From assembly GCA_949987705.1 (NCBI GenBank), contig OX465282.1, positions 92,740,070 through 92,804,069 of the forward strand: a stretch of DNA of 64,000 nt. The letters run 5' to 3'. The DNA is from Thereva unica. Its lineage: Eukaryota; Arthropoda; Insecta; Diptera; Therevidae. The notes below the pieces were generated by a model that saw nothing but the letters and a program-made list of their open reading frames with translations, was not told the origin of the DNA and did no database searches. This document shows positions 43,727 to 55,314 of the stretch, piece by piece. The position numbers and the translations under genes were made by a program. Each line of letters starts with the position of its first letter. Position 1 is the stretch's first letter.

Positions 43727-45689
43727 ATGGATTTCAATGAAGTATTATTTTTAGAAAATTCATTAATTAAAAGGCGTCTCATTAAAAAGCGAAAGTGGGT
43801 GTCTGAATATAATACCAAACGTGAAGAAGAGAACGAATTTAAATCTTGTTTTAATGATCTTTGTCAAAATGAGGAAAAGTTTTATAATTATATGAGAATG
43901 CCATTGGTCACATATAAATATATTCTAAATAAAATAAAAGAAAGATTAATTAAACATAGCAATTTCCGATCCACCATTAAACCTGAAGAAAAATTAATGA
44001 TAACATTAAGGTAAAAACATTTTTATTTAAAATAATTCTTTCGACAATATTATGGTGCTACATATTGTTGTGGTTCTGTTGTCTCTGTTGACTCTGAGTC
44101 TCATTTAAGGTGAAGTCGGAATAATTATTCAAATTTTCTGCTTCAAAACTTGTTGTTGTAGATGGAGTAACTGAGTCGAAAAATATTGGTGAAAATTGGC
44201 TTTGCTGGACCAGCACCGTCTGTCGCGATATTTCTTGTGTAGAATATGTTATTTCCTCCATAACAGCATTTTGAATTTTTTGACGAAGGAAGAGTTTTCT
44301 TTCAGTCTTGACCTGCTTAAAATATGGCAGCACACTCAATAAAAACATTCTGTCATCATCATTTGAATTTGTTTCAAAGATTTTCAATTTTTTTTCCTCT
44401 AATTCAAGGAACTTCTCGTCAATAGTTTTACTCCTCTGTTGTTTTTGCTTTTTTACTGGAGGAGGTGCAGTTATCAAATGTTCCATAATATTTTCTGAAG
44501 TAGAACCAGATTCTACTTCAGAAAAATGGGGAGTGGTGTGCTCTTCGTTACAAATCTGCACTTCCTTATCAGTGTTACCACTGCATTCGCGCGGTGTGAC
44601 TTGGTCCAGAAGAAATAAAAGGTCACCATAATATTTCCACGTTGACGTTGTCACTGAGGCACCTCCATCTCCAGATTTTGGTTTAGGTAATTTTTGAATT
44701 TCCTTTCGGAATGTATCTCGCAGACTTGCCCATTTTTTTTGCACTCATCAACTGAAAATAAAATTATACAAACTATTACGTTATGCTTGTTACATTTATA
44801 AATTTAATGATTTTTCAGATATCTTTCAACGGGACTTTCCTTCCGAGCCCTAGCACTTAATTTTCGTTTAGGGGACAATACCATAGGTAAACTAGTCGAA
44901 GAAACTTGTGCTGCAATCTGGGAAGAACTGAAAAATATTCATATGCCTTTTCCGTCTTCTGAAGATTTAAAAAAAACAGCGATTGCCTTTGAAGAAAAAC
45001 TTAAATTTCCGCATTGCGTTGGATGTATCGACGGAAAACATATCCGTATTAAAGCACCTGCAAATAGCGGGTCTATGTTTTATAATTATAAAAAATATTT
45101 TTCAATTGTTCTTCAAGCAGTAGCAGACGTAAATCGTCGATTTATTGCTATTGATGTAGGCGGCTACGGGAAACAAAGTGATGGTGGCACATTTGCTTCA
45201 TCAAACTTCTATAAATGCATAGAAACCTGTAAAATTAAATTCCCAGAAAGGTCTTGCCTACCAGGTACACAAATATTAGCACCTTATGTTTTGCTAGGGG
45301 ATGAAGCATATCCGCTTAAACCCTATTTATTGAGGCCATATTCCTCACGAAATTTAGATGCTGAAAAGGAAGTTTTCAATACCAAATTATCCAGTACTCG
45401 AAATGTAGTGGAATGCGCATTTGGCATATTAACTGCAAAATGGAGAATTTTGAACACTCCCATAGAAGCAAACGTTAATAAAGTGGATATTATAGTTAAA
45501 TGCATTTGTTTATTGCATAATATAATAATTGATTTAGAAGGAAACATTTCTTACCAGACCCAACCCCTTCAAAATACAGGCAATATTCTTACAGCTATTA
45601 GAAATAAGTCTAATAACAGATACAGTGAAATTAGTGGAAGCATACGCGATATGTATAAAGATTATTTCAATCACAAATTAGACAATTGA
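43727..45689 (+). CDS. PIF/Harbinger transposase (HARBI1-like), two exons
   Basis: Exon 1 43727-44010 ends AAG|GTAAAA; exon 2 44819-45689 begins after TTTTTCAG. The join keeps phase (284 + 871 bases, 384 residues plus stop). The N-terminus carries EEKFYNYMRMPLVTYKYILN, the RM motif of the family. The DDE domain has Asp 166 in GCIDGKHI, Asp 256 in LLGDEAYP and Glu 293 in NVVECAFGIL, with TAKWRIL and CLLHNIIID after it. All three catalytic residues are present and there are no stops, so it may be active. The intron (44011-44818) contains most of the opposing MADF exon 2. Function: cuts and joins DNA at TIRs with a 3-bp target; in this superfamily it usually needs the companion DNA-binding protein. 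Confidence 0.9.
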
Positions 45690-45942
45690 AAAATGTAGGT
45701 ATGCTTTTCACGATAGTTCTAAATATTTTTGTGCAAATATGTTTATTGATAAATAAATGTTTTATAAAATACAAATAAATTAAATAGTTTTGAAAAAATG
45801 TTGAAGTACCTGAAATTTTCATTTCCTCACTTATCTCACTCCATGACTTTCGAGTTAAATCTCTACTATGGTAGCTTTTATTCTTCTTGTCCCATAAATT
45901 TCTATGGGAGTGCACTTCATTTATTAATTTTTCGCAGTCCAT
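44058..45942 (-). CDS. MADF-BESS companion protein, two exons, one frame break
   Basis: Exon 1 runs from ATG at 45942 to 45810 (MDCEKLINEVHSHRNLWDKK... EISEEMKIS, donor CAG|GTACTT). Exon 2 runs from 44751 (after TTTTCAG) to 44058. Together they give an MADF domain (W-L R-FRKE, then STWKYYGDLLFLLDQV) and a C-terminal BESS motif (DDRMFLLSVLPYFKQV). Phase after splicing is off by one: an A-run of eight bases (about 44732-44739) lies where nine would keep DECKK in frame. This may be a homopolymer error or a true mutation. An alternative in-frame ATG is at 45978. Inferred role: sequence-specific DNA binding and nuclear import of the transposase. Confidence 0.8.
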
Positions 45943-46378
45943 TTCGGCCGAATAATCAAACAAAGCTAATTTGATCAAACCAACGGCCGTCTACGGCTGA
46001 AAAAACTGGTGTAATGTGCGAATGAGAATAGCATAATAGTTGTTTGTAAAATTCGGCCGACTACGACCGTAAAAAATTCGGCCGAATCTGCTGCAGTGTG
46101 CGACCAACCTAAGGCTTTTAACTTCTTAATTATTCAATTTACGACAAAACAGCTCAATAATACATTGTAGATAATTTTATTCTAAAAAAAAACTAAATTT
46201 TCTGTAAGATGTATGTACTGCTGTACCATTTATACACCTTTTCCAAGATGGCAGCCAAATGGGGGGCCGGCCGCGGATTAGGAAAACTCAAATTTAATTT
46301 TACGCCGACCCTCCTACATCAAAATAAAAACTTGTCTGCATTTTTGCAATGTCAAAGTGCCATTTCCATGGACTATAA

Positions 46379-46965
46379 TGGGGCCCATCAACAGGCCAAC
46401 TAGTTGCCCAAACTGAGTTGTGTTGTCACTGAATCGCATCGTGTGTGGGGCAGTTGGCAAACTGATTTGACAGTTGGGGTTTCAGTTGGGATAAATCAAA
46501 ATCTTTTAATTTTATGGGGGCGGGGCCTAGAGTTTGGGCAACTAGTTGCACTGTGTGTATTGCCGTTTGGCAAACTACTTGGATGAATTAAGCCTAAATT
46601 CGAAGAATATATTTTTTTTGCAGGTTTATTTTGCATTATTTTTAATTTAAATTATGAAAGTTCACATAATATTAAATTATTTTCATAATTTTTACTTTTA
46701 GAATTTAATTTATATTTTAAAAAATATAAATATTCGTATTAATAATTAAAAAAAATTATAATTAATCTAAAAAATCATCTTTCTCCAATTTTTATTATTA
46801 TAAAACTTAGTCGCGGGTTTTCTACAATTTCATTTAACTTTCAAATCGCCTAAAAAATATCGAATTGACAGTTGAAATATCAACTCAGTTGAAGCGTTTG
46901 TGGCAAAACAACAACTTTTTACACAACTCAGTTTGGGCAACTAGTTGGCCCGTGGATGGGCCCCA
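46379..46965. mobile_element. 587-bp PIF-type (Tourist-like) MITE, TSD TAA
   Basis: The TIR TGGGGCCCATCAACAGGCCA at the left matches TGGGGCCCATCCACGGGCCA at the right (reverse-complemented), about 44 bp with three mismatches. TAA is at 46376-46378 and 46966-46968. An internal TTTGGGCAACTAGTTGC motif is repeated. It interrupts the right arm of the large inverted-repeat element. Confidence 0.85.
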
Positions 46966-46995
46966 TAACACGTGATCTGTCATGAAATCCTTACT

Positions 46996-48732
46996 TAAAA
47001 AGAGCATCTAAATGGATCGTCGTATTAGGAGATTTAATTTTCGCAGTATGTCTCGTTGGTTGTATCATTTAACCTCGAATAGTACCAAGAAAGTCTTAGT
47101 TGTCAAAACAGTTTTTTAAAACCGCTCAAATGCGTAGCATTAAAATTCCACTTTAAATTCCTCAATCAAATATTTCAAACCTTGTGTAAAAATTGTATTC
47201 ATGCATTGTGTTAAAGGTGATTTAGTTATTATTCAAATAATAAATAAAATAAATATACAAAAAAAATGAATTTGAGGCAACAAAATAAAACATTTACAAC
47301 TCGTAACCCGATCCCATTTCGTAAATTTAAAACGTTCATTCAACCGCAAATATTTTATTATGCAAAAAACGCAATACCAATTCCATTCTACCAAGTTTTA
47401 AAAATACGATCTAACAAAAAATCAATAAAACTCCTTCCCGAACAATATCGCTGCTCGCATCCACCGTCTTGCATATTATTAAAGGCTAAGCACGCCCCCG
47501 CGAGAAGAGCATTTCTGCCACCGCCATACAAAAATTTTTATTTTCACCCTTTCTGAAAAATTAGTGTTGATACTGCAGGACCCGCATTTATACCCCAATT
47601 CCTGATATTTACGATAACAGTTGCCCGTAAAAAATTCCCCCCCCTCCCCCTTCATCTTTTTTTTGAATATATACACCTATACGAATATATATTTTTTGCA
47701 CCAACTGATGCTTAAATTTTACGTGCCTTAAATACAGCAACTGGCAAAGGTACAGAGCACCCCTAACGTACTAAATACAGGGTAGAAAAAGCATGGAACC
47801 GGTCGATTTATCGCCTTTATCGAAAACGTTATTCTTGCAATAATGCCGTGATTATATGGATTTTAGGAGATAAACAGCGTTTTATGCGTTTGCGATCGAA
47901 GAGGATATGGTAGTGTAAACTAGCAATTTCTTACCTTCGCGCCAGGTGGGATGGGAAATAGTTTGATCTTTGTCTCGTGACTTTTAGCGGAGAGTGGGTG
48001 TTTTGTTATATTTGTTTATAAGTCTCGTGTTCAATTTCCATGTTCAAACATTCGATGGGTCGTCTATTCTCTGTGAGTGTGTTGATTCTTGAAAATATCT
48101 ATAGTCTATAGACTATAGAAGATATGTATTTATATATTATTGTGAGCTTTACCATTCATACCCTCAATTCTAATTTTACGATTTAGTATATTGTATAGGT
48201 GTTCGTGAAATTTTCCCGATAGATGGCGTTAATTGCAAATAAGTCAGGAAGGACTGATCGCAGCGACACCACTAAACGCTAGTTTGAAGGGTGACAGTTC
48301 GAGTGTTTCTTTTAACGTACAAACATTGGGGAAATGGCTGGAAAGCTGTTTGTGTTTGCAAGCGGAGCAAATAATGTAAAGTTGCCGTATATGTTGCAAT
48401 GTTATTACGACACGAGAAAGGACGGTACGTTGCGCAAGCTTGTGAAAAAAAAATTGTGCTATGTACGGTGAAGGGACTTATAAAAATCTGCTGCGCGGAA
48501 ATGGTTCGTTCGATTTTGTTATTGTAATTTTGAAGTGAATGGTTCACGATATAGTCGTCTAATCAATGAAAAAACTAATGGAATTCATGAACAAGTTCAC
48601 CAAAATAGGCATATCATGCATAGCCGGCGGATAATGTGGGTATGGTGGGTGGTACTACCCACCCGGAAAGTTCCAGGTGGTTTAAATACCCAAACGAAAT
48701 TTGAGAGTGTAACCGAGCGTATGACATGAACT
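46996..48732. other. no gene recognised
   Basis: A 96-codon basic frame at 47266-47556 has no recognisable motif or splice context. Other frames are shorter. No repeat boundaries were identified. Confidence 0.35.
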
Positions 48733-49470
48733 TTTTTATTTTTATTTTCGTACATTAGCAGATGAGAAGATACTAATGCTACCGATACGCTCTTGCATGC
48801 CAAAAACACCTCCTGGTATTCCAATCTCTCCACGTAACTGGCATTGTAGCATAACGTCGATGGATCTAGCTGCTAATACTCCTGATGTTTCTTAGCCTCT
48901 TCTCTTTTCTTGAGCTTCTTCCAACCTCAAGTTCCTGTGTATAGCCTTCACCTGCGTTTCCACCATCCATCCTCATTCTTCATCTTGTGTCTTACGAAGT
49001 TTTTCAGTCTTAGTGGCGCTTCTGCCTTGCCGAATCCCCCAACAATAAAAAAGGCATAGTCTGCGTTATTTGTAACTCACTTCCTCACTTTATAAACCAT
49101 CTCTCCAACTCCTTACCGACCCGTTACAAACTCGCAGTGCATTATCTGCCACCGCACTGTATTTGGCTCGCCTAGGCACGCACGGAGACCGCTTAGCCTA
49201 TTATGCTTCCCTCCATATAGCGGCATATAGCGAAGCCTTGGTATGGCGCCCGTATTCGCCAAATATGCAAAATTTAGCCTTGTCGTTTATCACTCCTAGG
49301 TATCTAAGAGCAAGCTGTAAGTGAGTGATCTGTTCCCACACCTTGATCTTCAGTGTTGAGCCCAGCAAGCGTCGGAGCAGCGCACGCTGGTAGTTTCCAA
49401 GATCGCTTCGTTTTCGCACAATTCGATCTCATCGAAGCGTCGTCCTATGACCAATTCCCCGATGTGCTCC
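48733..49470 (-). pseudogene. LINE C-terminal relic (R1/LOA-like style)
   Basis: Minus strand: KRSDLGNYQRALLRRLLG in one frame and LKIKVWEQITHLQLALRYLG followed by VINDKAKF...KASLYAAIWREA. The pattern resembles the region after the RT palm (R-LGV-ID--L-F, then A-KA----ALWR). An A-rich tail at 48733-48750 marks the 3' end. Frame shifts abound and the clade is uncertain. Confidence 0.5.
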
Positions 49471-49859
49471 TTTTGGGAGGCGTGGCCTCAGCACATCGTT
49501 ATATATTGTGATCCACAGGAGATGGCCGAGACAAGATCACTGCGGAACTCCTCATGTCCTGTACACCATCCACACGAATTCCGCTTCACAATGAAGTTCC
49601 GTATACTTTCGTTAGATAAAATACTAAAACAGTTTGGGTGGAGGGCCTATCTCGATCCGCCGCTGGTATGGCGCTAGGCATTGATCTAAAAACTGTTTTG
49701 AACAATTTACACAAAACTCAATACAAAAAGAGCTTCGATGTTTGGGTTCCTTATCCCGAAAGGTAAGGTTCCTTAGCCCGAAAAGTATAGACCGAAACGC
49801 AATGGAATCGACCGAAATGCAACGGAATCGAACAATTTCCGAAACGTCTCATAACCGAT

Positions 49860-50245
49860 GTTGAAAAATGGATCGTGTTCGACAATTGAAACTATCAAAG
49901 ATCGTGGATCATGGTTCGCCATCAGAAGCGCTCATGAAGCCAAGATTGAGAAAAAGATGCCCTGTTTGTAGTAGGACGGGAAGGGGATCGTCAATTATGA
50001 AATATTTTCAGTGGTCAGACAATTGATTGTCAGCTCTTCTATTGACAACTAGAGAGATTACGCCTGCCAATTGAAAGAAAAGGACCGTAACAGAAAATAG
50101 TATATAGGTATATTATCTTCCATCTAGATAATGCCCGACTACACACATATTTAATCACCGGCCAAAAATTGAGAGGGTTTTGATGAAAAATTTAGATGTG
50201 TACACCGGATAGTCCAGACATAGTCTAGTCATATCCATATTGTAT
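49860..50245 (+). pseudogene. mariner transposase relic
   Basis: Blocks of the mariner catalytic core can be followed across frames: EKWIVFDN, then GQTIDCQLFY, RLPIERKGP, HLDNARLHT (second catalytic Asp at 50127) and SPDIV (third catalytic Asp at 50217). The spacing between the two is shortened (30 rather than about 34 residues), and stops are present. Confidence 0.75.
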
Positions 50246-50780
50246 TGTCATCGGAGCTGAAGCTGTGTGCGAAATTTCAGGGTGATCGGATAACCGGAAA
50301 TATTCAAAAAAACGATTGCCAAATTTGCACCGGTCAACAGACAGACAAGAAAGCGAGCTAATAAAAACGTTTTAAAAACGCTACGCTGAAGAATTTGCTT
50401 TATACAAGATACGAGAGTATGTCGTCCTAGCGACGATATTATCTTCCGCCATTTTGTTTCGGCGGCCATTTTGAATTTGAAATGACAACACCCAGCTAAT
50501 TATACTATACCTGCATATCCTTTCATTTGATACTCATGTCGGGGGTCGGGGAACACAATTTCAACAATTGTCCGTCATCTTGATTTTTTTACAAAATGGT
50601 CAGATTGCATTGTCACACGAACTGTGCATACGTGCAAAATTTGAAGTTTAGCGGTTATATGAAAGTGGGTCAAAATCAAGTTGCAAGATTTATTTACACA
50701 CAAGATACTAGATGCACAGGGACGGATTGGCCCCCCTTAGCGGCCCGAGCGTTTCAGCAGTGACCGTCCCAAATTTTATA
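50246..50780. other. unclassified repeat-like sequence
   Basis: Contains ACAGACAGACAAGAAAGCGA followed by GCTAATAAAAACG, and TCCTTTCATTTGATACTCAT, the latter close to the 128-bp repeat unit of the Helitrons at 54011-56560. Probably a transposon relic; no boundaries. Confidence 0.35.
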
Positions 50781-50782
50781 TA

Positions 50783-51488
50783 CAGCGTGTATTGCTAAAA
50801 CTGTCAAAACTCCCGGCTGTGGATAGGTTTTGGATAGACGAAGAATTGTATGGGTGGGTGCGTCAGGGTAATCGTAACGGTTGAGCCGCTCGGGCGTTTT
50901 GAATTTTGTTTGCTAGAGGTTTATATATGTATCACCCTGTATTTTTGTCTCTATGAGATATTTTCCTGAGTAAGGTACCAATATACGAAGTATACCCCCA
51001 CCTCATTGCTAAAAATGGTTTTCCTTCGTCCAGTACCAAATAAGGCCAATTTTAACATCAAAATTGCTTATAACTTCAAAAGTAAAAGCCGTAGCATAAA
51101 CGATTTCCGACATTATTCACAGGAAATTGTCCAAGCTTTCCAATTTTATTTTATTTTTTTTTTGGAGAAAAAGGTGGCTGAAGTTGAAATTTTAATGGAA
51201 AAAAACAAAATTACTTTGACTGCTCTGGAAGTTGGTGGGTTGAAACCTTGACTTTTACAGTTGTTAGGTGGGAGTATACTGCGTAGATTACGGCCTTATT
51301 CATGAAAATATCTTATACGGTTACAAAAATACAGGGTGATATGTAAACCTCTACTAAAAAAAATTCTAAACGATCTAGCGGCTAAACCGTTACGTTTTTC
51401 CTTACCCGCCTACCCATACGATTTTTTGTTCGTCTATCCAAAACATATCCACAGCCGGGCGTTTTGTCAGTTTCAGCAAAACACCCTG
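50783..51488. mobile_element. 706-bp TA-flanked MITE
   Basis: The ends TACAGCGTGT and (reverse-complemented) TACAGGGTGT are followed by TTGCTAAAACTG/TTGCTGAAACTG and CCCGGCTGTGGATA on both sides. TA flanks are at 50781-50782 and 51489-51490. Inner CACCCTGTATTTTTG arms are paired too. The core is related to the palindrome at 31158-32247. Tc1/mariner-like by TA target. Confidence 0.75.
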
Positions 51489-51665
51489 TATAATCCCATA
51501 CAAATCGTGGGCCATCTTGGGATCTTGGAAAAAAATATCGATATAGATATACTATCGACATGGATAGTGGTGCCCAACCTGCTATTAACGGATTCTCTTG
51601 TGTACAAGATCATACCTTAAATTTTATGTATCTTGGGAAAAATTAGCATGTTTCACGCCGTGCGC

Positions 51666-51812
51666 CAGGGTCCAGGGTCCATAGGAAATATAAATTTTTG
51701 AGCAAATACTGTACAGTCCGTGCAAGAATCGCACTGCGCCCTCTGTGCGTCTATATCACGGTCAGTGCAGTACTTTCTCGACCTATGCTAATTTCGCATG
51801 GACCCTGGACCG
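51666..51812. mobile_element. 147-bp MITE
   Basis: GGTCCAGGGTCCAT at the left faces ATGGACCCTGGACC at the right, with GGAAAT and ATTTCG just inside. Non-coding. Confidence 0.55.
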
Positions 51813-52334
51813 GCCCGTTCAATAGGCGCACGGCATTCACCGTGCTAATTTCTCCTCTACCCTTTCGCTTGATTACGGACCTGCTCTGAGAAATACTGAG
51901 AAGAAAGGCGAGGAAGAGGAAATACCAAATTCGAGCCGATCTCTGTGAGACTAGTCGCAATTGTTACGAAACTTTAAGTTTCTTCACAAAAAAATCCTGA
52001 ACACTCAACCTCCGACCCGCCGATGGCCCAGGTGAAGCAAATATAAAGCGTTTAAAAAGTTTTCATTTCAATAAGAAAGCGTAAGCATCTATCCTCGATA
52101 CTGACCATTTCTGCCTATACATAGCTATCTGTGGAAATTGGTTCCAATTTCTACAGAAAAACACTGCATTCTGATTTCGTAAATTCATAAATTGCCTACT
52201 GGGATCGAATCTCGCACACATACACAGAATACCGCATTTTCTTACGTGACGATTTCTTCCAACTCGCGTTGAGGAACTTCGTTCCAAAAAAATACAACTT
52301 ACTTTTCTACCTTTTTCCCTCCATTGAGATATAC

Positions 52335-53700
52335 TACTCCTCCTTGAATTCTTTTATAGTCCCCGTTCATAAAAAGGGTAGCAAGAACGAAATATCTAAT
52401 TATAGACCTATTGCGAAACTATCCTGTATCCCTAAACTTTTCGAATCTATTTATTTATTCTGCTATCGCCCCAATCTGCAAGAGACTTATCTCAACTAAT
52501 CAACATGGTTTTCTTGCAGCTCGTTCTACTACTACTAATCTACTTGAGTTCTCTTCTCACACAGTTCGAGGCTTTGTTAGCGGCTGCCAAACGGACTGTG
52601 TTTACACTGACTTCAGTAAGGCTTTTGACAAGCTCTCCCACTCTATTATAGCTCTCAAACTGAAAAAATTTGGCTTTCCGCCTGCCCTTATGGTATGGTT
52701 CCAGTCGTACTTAGACGACAGAACTTACCAGATTTTATTCCGCGGGGCTAAATCTAGAAACATCGAAGCGTCATCTGGAGTCCCGCAAGGTAGTCACCTC
52801 GGCCCTCTTCTTTTTATTCTTTCAATTGATGACATTGTTGCCTTGTTAAAGAACTGTCAAATCCTTATTTACGCTGATGACATTAAACTCTACCGTTATG
52901 TAAGAAGTATTGAGGATTGCAAACTTTTACAAGTTGACCTGAACACATTCTATTCTTGGTGTTCCAACAACAACCTGGTACTCAATATTAGTAAGTGTGA
53001 GGTCATGACTTTTTGCAGGAAACGTGGTCCACTGACTTATGACTACACTTTCCTTAACAACACACTTTCCCGAGTTAACTCTGTGATCGATCTGGGGGTC
53101 AGGTTTGAAAGTAAGATGGATTTTTCCACCCACATTAATTATATTTCCTCCAAGGGCAGTTCAGTCCTAGGTTTTATAAAAAGGTGGTCTAAGGAATTCA
53201 ACAGCCCCCTCATCACTAAGCATTTGTACATATCCTTAGTGAGGCCTTTACTTGAATACGCCTCCCAGGTATGGTCTCCTCAATACTCCTCCCAAGTTGG
53301 AAGAGTCGAATCGGTTCAAAGAAAATTCGTCCGTTTCGTACTCAGTCATCTCCCTTGGGATGACCCACGCATCCTTCCGCCTTATGAAAACAGGCTTAAA
53401 CTACTCAACTTAAGCTCCCTACATAAACGTCGTGAAGTTGCTGACGTCATATTTGTTCATCGGCTACTAAATAACAAGGTAGACTCAGGTTTCTTACGAA
53501 GCCAAGTGGCATTCAGAGTGAGTAATTACAGCTTGAGGGGTTTACCTCTCCTGCTTACTAACTCCTCTAATACCAATTACGGCAAGTACGAACCTGTTAA
53601 TCGCATGCTTATTAACGTTAATAGAAATATTAGGGTTTTTAGCATGCTTACAAGTGAAGAGGCTCTCAAAAAGAGTCTTCTTAATGTGACGTGAGTCCTT
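52335..53700 (+). pseudogene. 5'-truncated LINE reverse transcriptase, one frameshift
   Basis: It begins NSFIVPVHKKGSKNEISNYR and LSCIPKLFES in one frame. At about 52450 the frame changes and runs 400 codons to a stop at 53694: HGFLAARSTTTNLLEF, VYTDFSKAFDKLSHSIIALK, SSGVPQGSHLGPLLFILSID, catalytic YADD (52870-52881), VIDLGVRFESKMDFSTH, RPLLEYASQVWSPQYSSQVG, LPPYENRLKLLN. Aside from the single shift, the RT is intact. It is a Jockey/CR1-group element, and the best preserved of the plus-strand LINEs. Confidence 0.88.
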
Positions 53701-53734
53701 GGTGTACCCACTCGCTGTTGCACGTTTCTCTGTT

Positions 53735-53943
53735 TGATTTAATATTTTATGTTTGCATGTCTCAGCTGAGCCACGGCAGTGGTAAATGTTCTCAGCCCTG
53801 CTGAGTAGTGCACCTTCTGAGCTAGAAGGTTTAATTCGTTTTTTATTTTTATATGTTTGCATGCCTCAGCAGAGCCACAAAATCTGTGGTAAATTTTTCT
53901 CAGCCTTGCTGGGAAGTGCGCCTTCTGTGTTAGGAGGGAAACT
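53735..53943 (+). repeat. LINE 3'UTR repeat, two units here and one at 56703
   Basis: ATGTTTGCATG-CTCAGC-GAGCCAC ... CTGCTGAGTAGTGCACCTTC is repeated about 105 bases later, and a third unit (TTTGCTGAAAAGTGCGCCTT) appears at 56708-56760 beyond the Helitron pair. This shows that the Helitrons and (TA)n were inserted into one continuous LINE 3'UTR. Confidence 0.65.
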
Positions 53944-53962
53944 CTATATATGTATGTATATA

Positions 53963-54010
<48 letters not shown>
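53944..54010. repeat. (TA)n microsatellite
   Basis: Runs of TA with occasional TG. Similar tracts separate and follow the two Helitron copies (55257-55314 and 56561-56599), consistent with Helitron insertion at AT dinucleotides. Confidence 0.85.
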
Positions 54011-54011
<1 letters not shown>

Positions 54012-55256
54012 TAGCTGGGACCCGGTGCGCCTACGCTGCACCCATAAGTCAATAGTAAACAATAAAAACCATCCATTGACTTAATATTTTTCGAGATATG
54101 AATTTTACACAGATGAAATGCCTCAAAGAACATGGGTCTTGCGTCGGCCGCCATGAATCGGTATATTGAGTCTACTACATTGCTTATTGTATTCTACTTA
54201 TCATACCCTTTCATTTGATACCCATGTTGAGGGGATTGTAAAGAAAGTGGTAATCCGGCCTCTTTAGACGGCCGCCATGGATCTAAAGATATATTTTGTA
54301 TACTACATTGCTTATTGTATTCTACTTATCATACCCTTTCATTTGATACCCATGTCGAGGTGGTTGTGAAGAAAGTGGTACCCCGCCCTCTTAAGACGGT
54401 CGCCATGGATCTAAAGATATATTTTGTATACTAAATTGCTTATTGTATTCTCCTTAACATACCCTTTCATTTGATACCCATGTTGAGGTGGTTGTGAAGA
54501 AAGTGGTATTCCGGCCTCTTGAGACGGCCGCCATGGATCTAAAGATATATTTTGTATACTACATTGCTTATTGTATTGTACTTATCATACCCTTTCATTT
54601 GATACCCATGTCGAGGTGGTTGCGAAGAAAGTGGTAATCCGGCCTCTTGAGACGGCCGCCATGGATCTAAAGATATATTTTGTATACTACATTGCTTATT
54701 GTATTCTACTTATCATACCCTTTCATTTGATACCCATGTCGAGGTGGTTGTGAAGAAAGTGGTACCCCGCCCTCTTGAGACGGCCGCCATGGATCTAAAG
54801 ATATATTTTGTATACTACATTGCTTATTGTATTCTACTTATCATACCCTTTCATTTGATACCCATGTCGAGGTGGTTGTGAAGAAAGTGGTACACCGCCC
54901 TCTTGAGACGGCCGCTGTGGATCATTTTAGTTTCAATAGCGTCATGGCCTACCTATTGTTTGACAGCTGCGTAAATTTGAAATTTTCATTAAATGTAATG
55001 ATTCAATTTAATGACAATTTTACATTTGTCAAACAATAGGTAGGCCATGAAGCTATTGAAACTAAAATGAAGTGAAAATTCCTAAAATTACCATTTTTGT
55101 TTGGATTTGGCAGCTGTTTTTTTGGTTAAAGGTATAAAAAATAGCCTACGACCTATTCTCAGACCTACCAAATATACACCAAAAATTTCATGCAAATTGG
55201 TCAACCCGTTTCGGAGGAGTACGGTAACAAACACTGTGACACGAGATTTTTATAGA
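54011..55256 (-). mobile_element. non-autonomous Helitron, copy 1 of a tandem pair
   Basis: On the minus strand it begins TCTATAAAAATCTCGTGTCA, a typical insect Helitron 5' end, and terminates GCGCACCGGGTCCCAGCTAG followed by T. It contains six units of 128 bp (anchors CATACCCTTTCATTTG at 54202, 54330, 54458, 54586, 54714 and 54842) and a hairpin MITE (54922-55070). Short identical frames within the units are repeat artefacts. Confidence 0.8.
54922..55070. mobile_element. 149-bp hairpin MITE within Helitron copy 1
   Basis: TCATTTTAGTTTCAATAGC and ATGGCCTACCTATTGTTTGA face their reverse complements with one mismatch. The identical structure in copy 2 is at 56226-56374, so it predates the tandem duplication. 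Confidence 0.8.
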
Positions 55257-55259
55257 TAT

Positions 55260-55314
<55 letters not shown>

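Larger units (their letters stand above)
43579..46109. mobile_element. PIF/Harbinger transposon, structurally complete
   Basis: The ends GGTCTCACACTGCAGCCGAA and (reverse-complemented) GGTCGCACACTGCAGCAGAT are followed by repeated GGCCGAATTTTTTACGG motifs. Two convergent genes are present: transposase (plus, starting near the left end) and MADF-BESS protein (minus, starting near the right end). The right flank is TAA and the left is ATA, so the duplication is not clean. Both genes look coding-competent apart from one single-base break in the MADF gene. Confidence 0.9.
42930..46995. mobile_element. large inverted-repeat element hosting three later insertions
   Basis: Left arm 42930-43190 and right arm 46170-46376 plus 46969-46995 are inverted copies (CACCTTTTCCAAGATGGC, GCATTTTTGCAATGTCAAAG, TGTAGATAATTTAATTCTAA). 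The arms are diverged by roughly 15-20 percent by eye. A palindromic MITE, the PIF element and a PIF-type MITE lie inside. Its own coding content, if any, is not visible. Confidence 0.65.

Noticed and set aside
47266..47556. 96-residue basic protein
   Set aside because: No motif, no splice context, AT-driven Lys/Asn/Ile content.
51006..51251. 81-residue open frame
   Set aside because: It lies wholly in the palindromic core of a MITE, and its mirror exists at 31641-31877.
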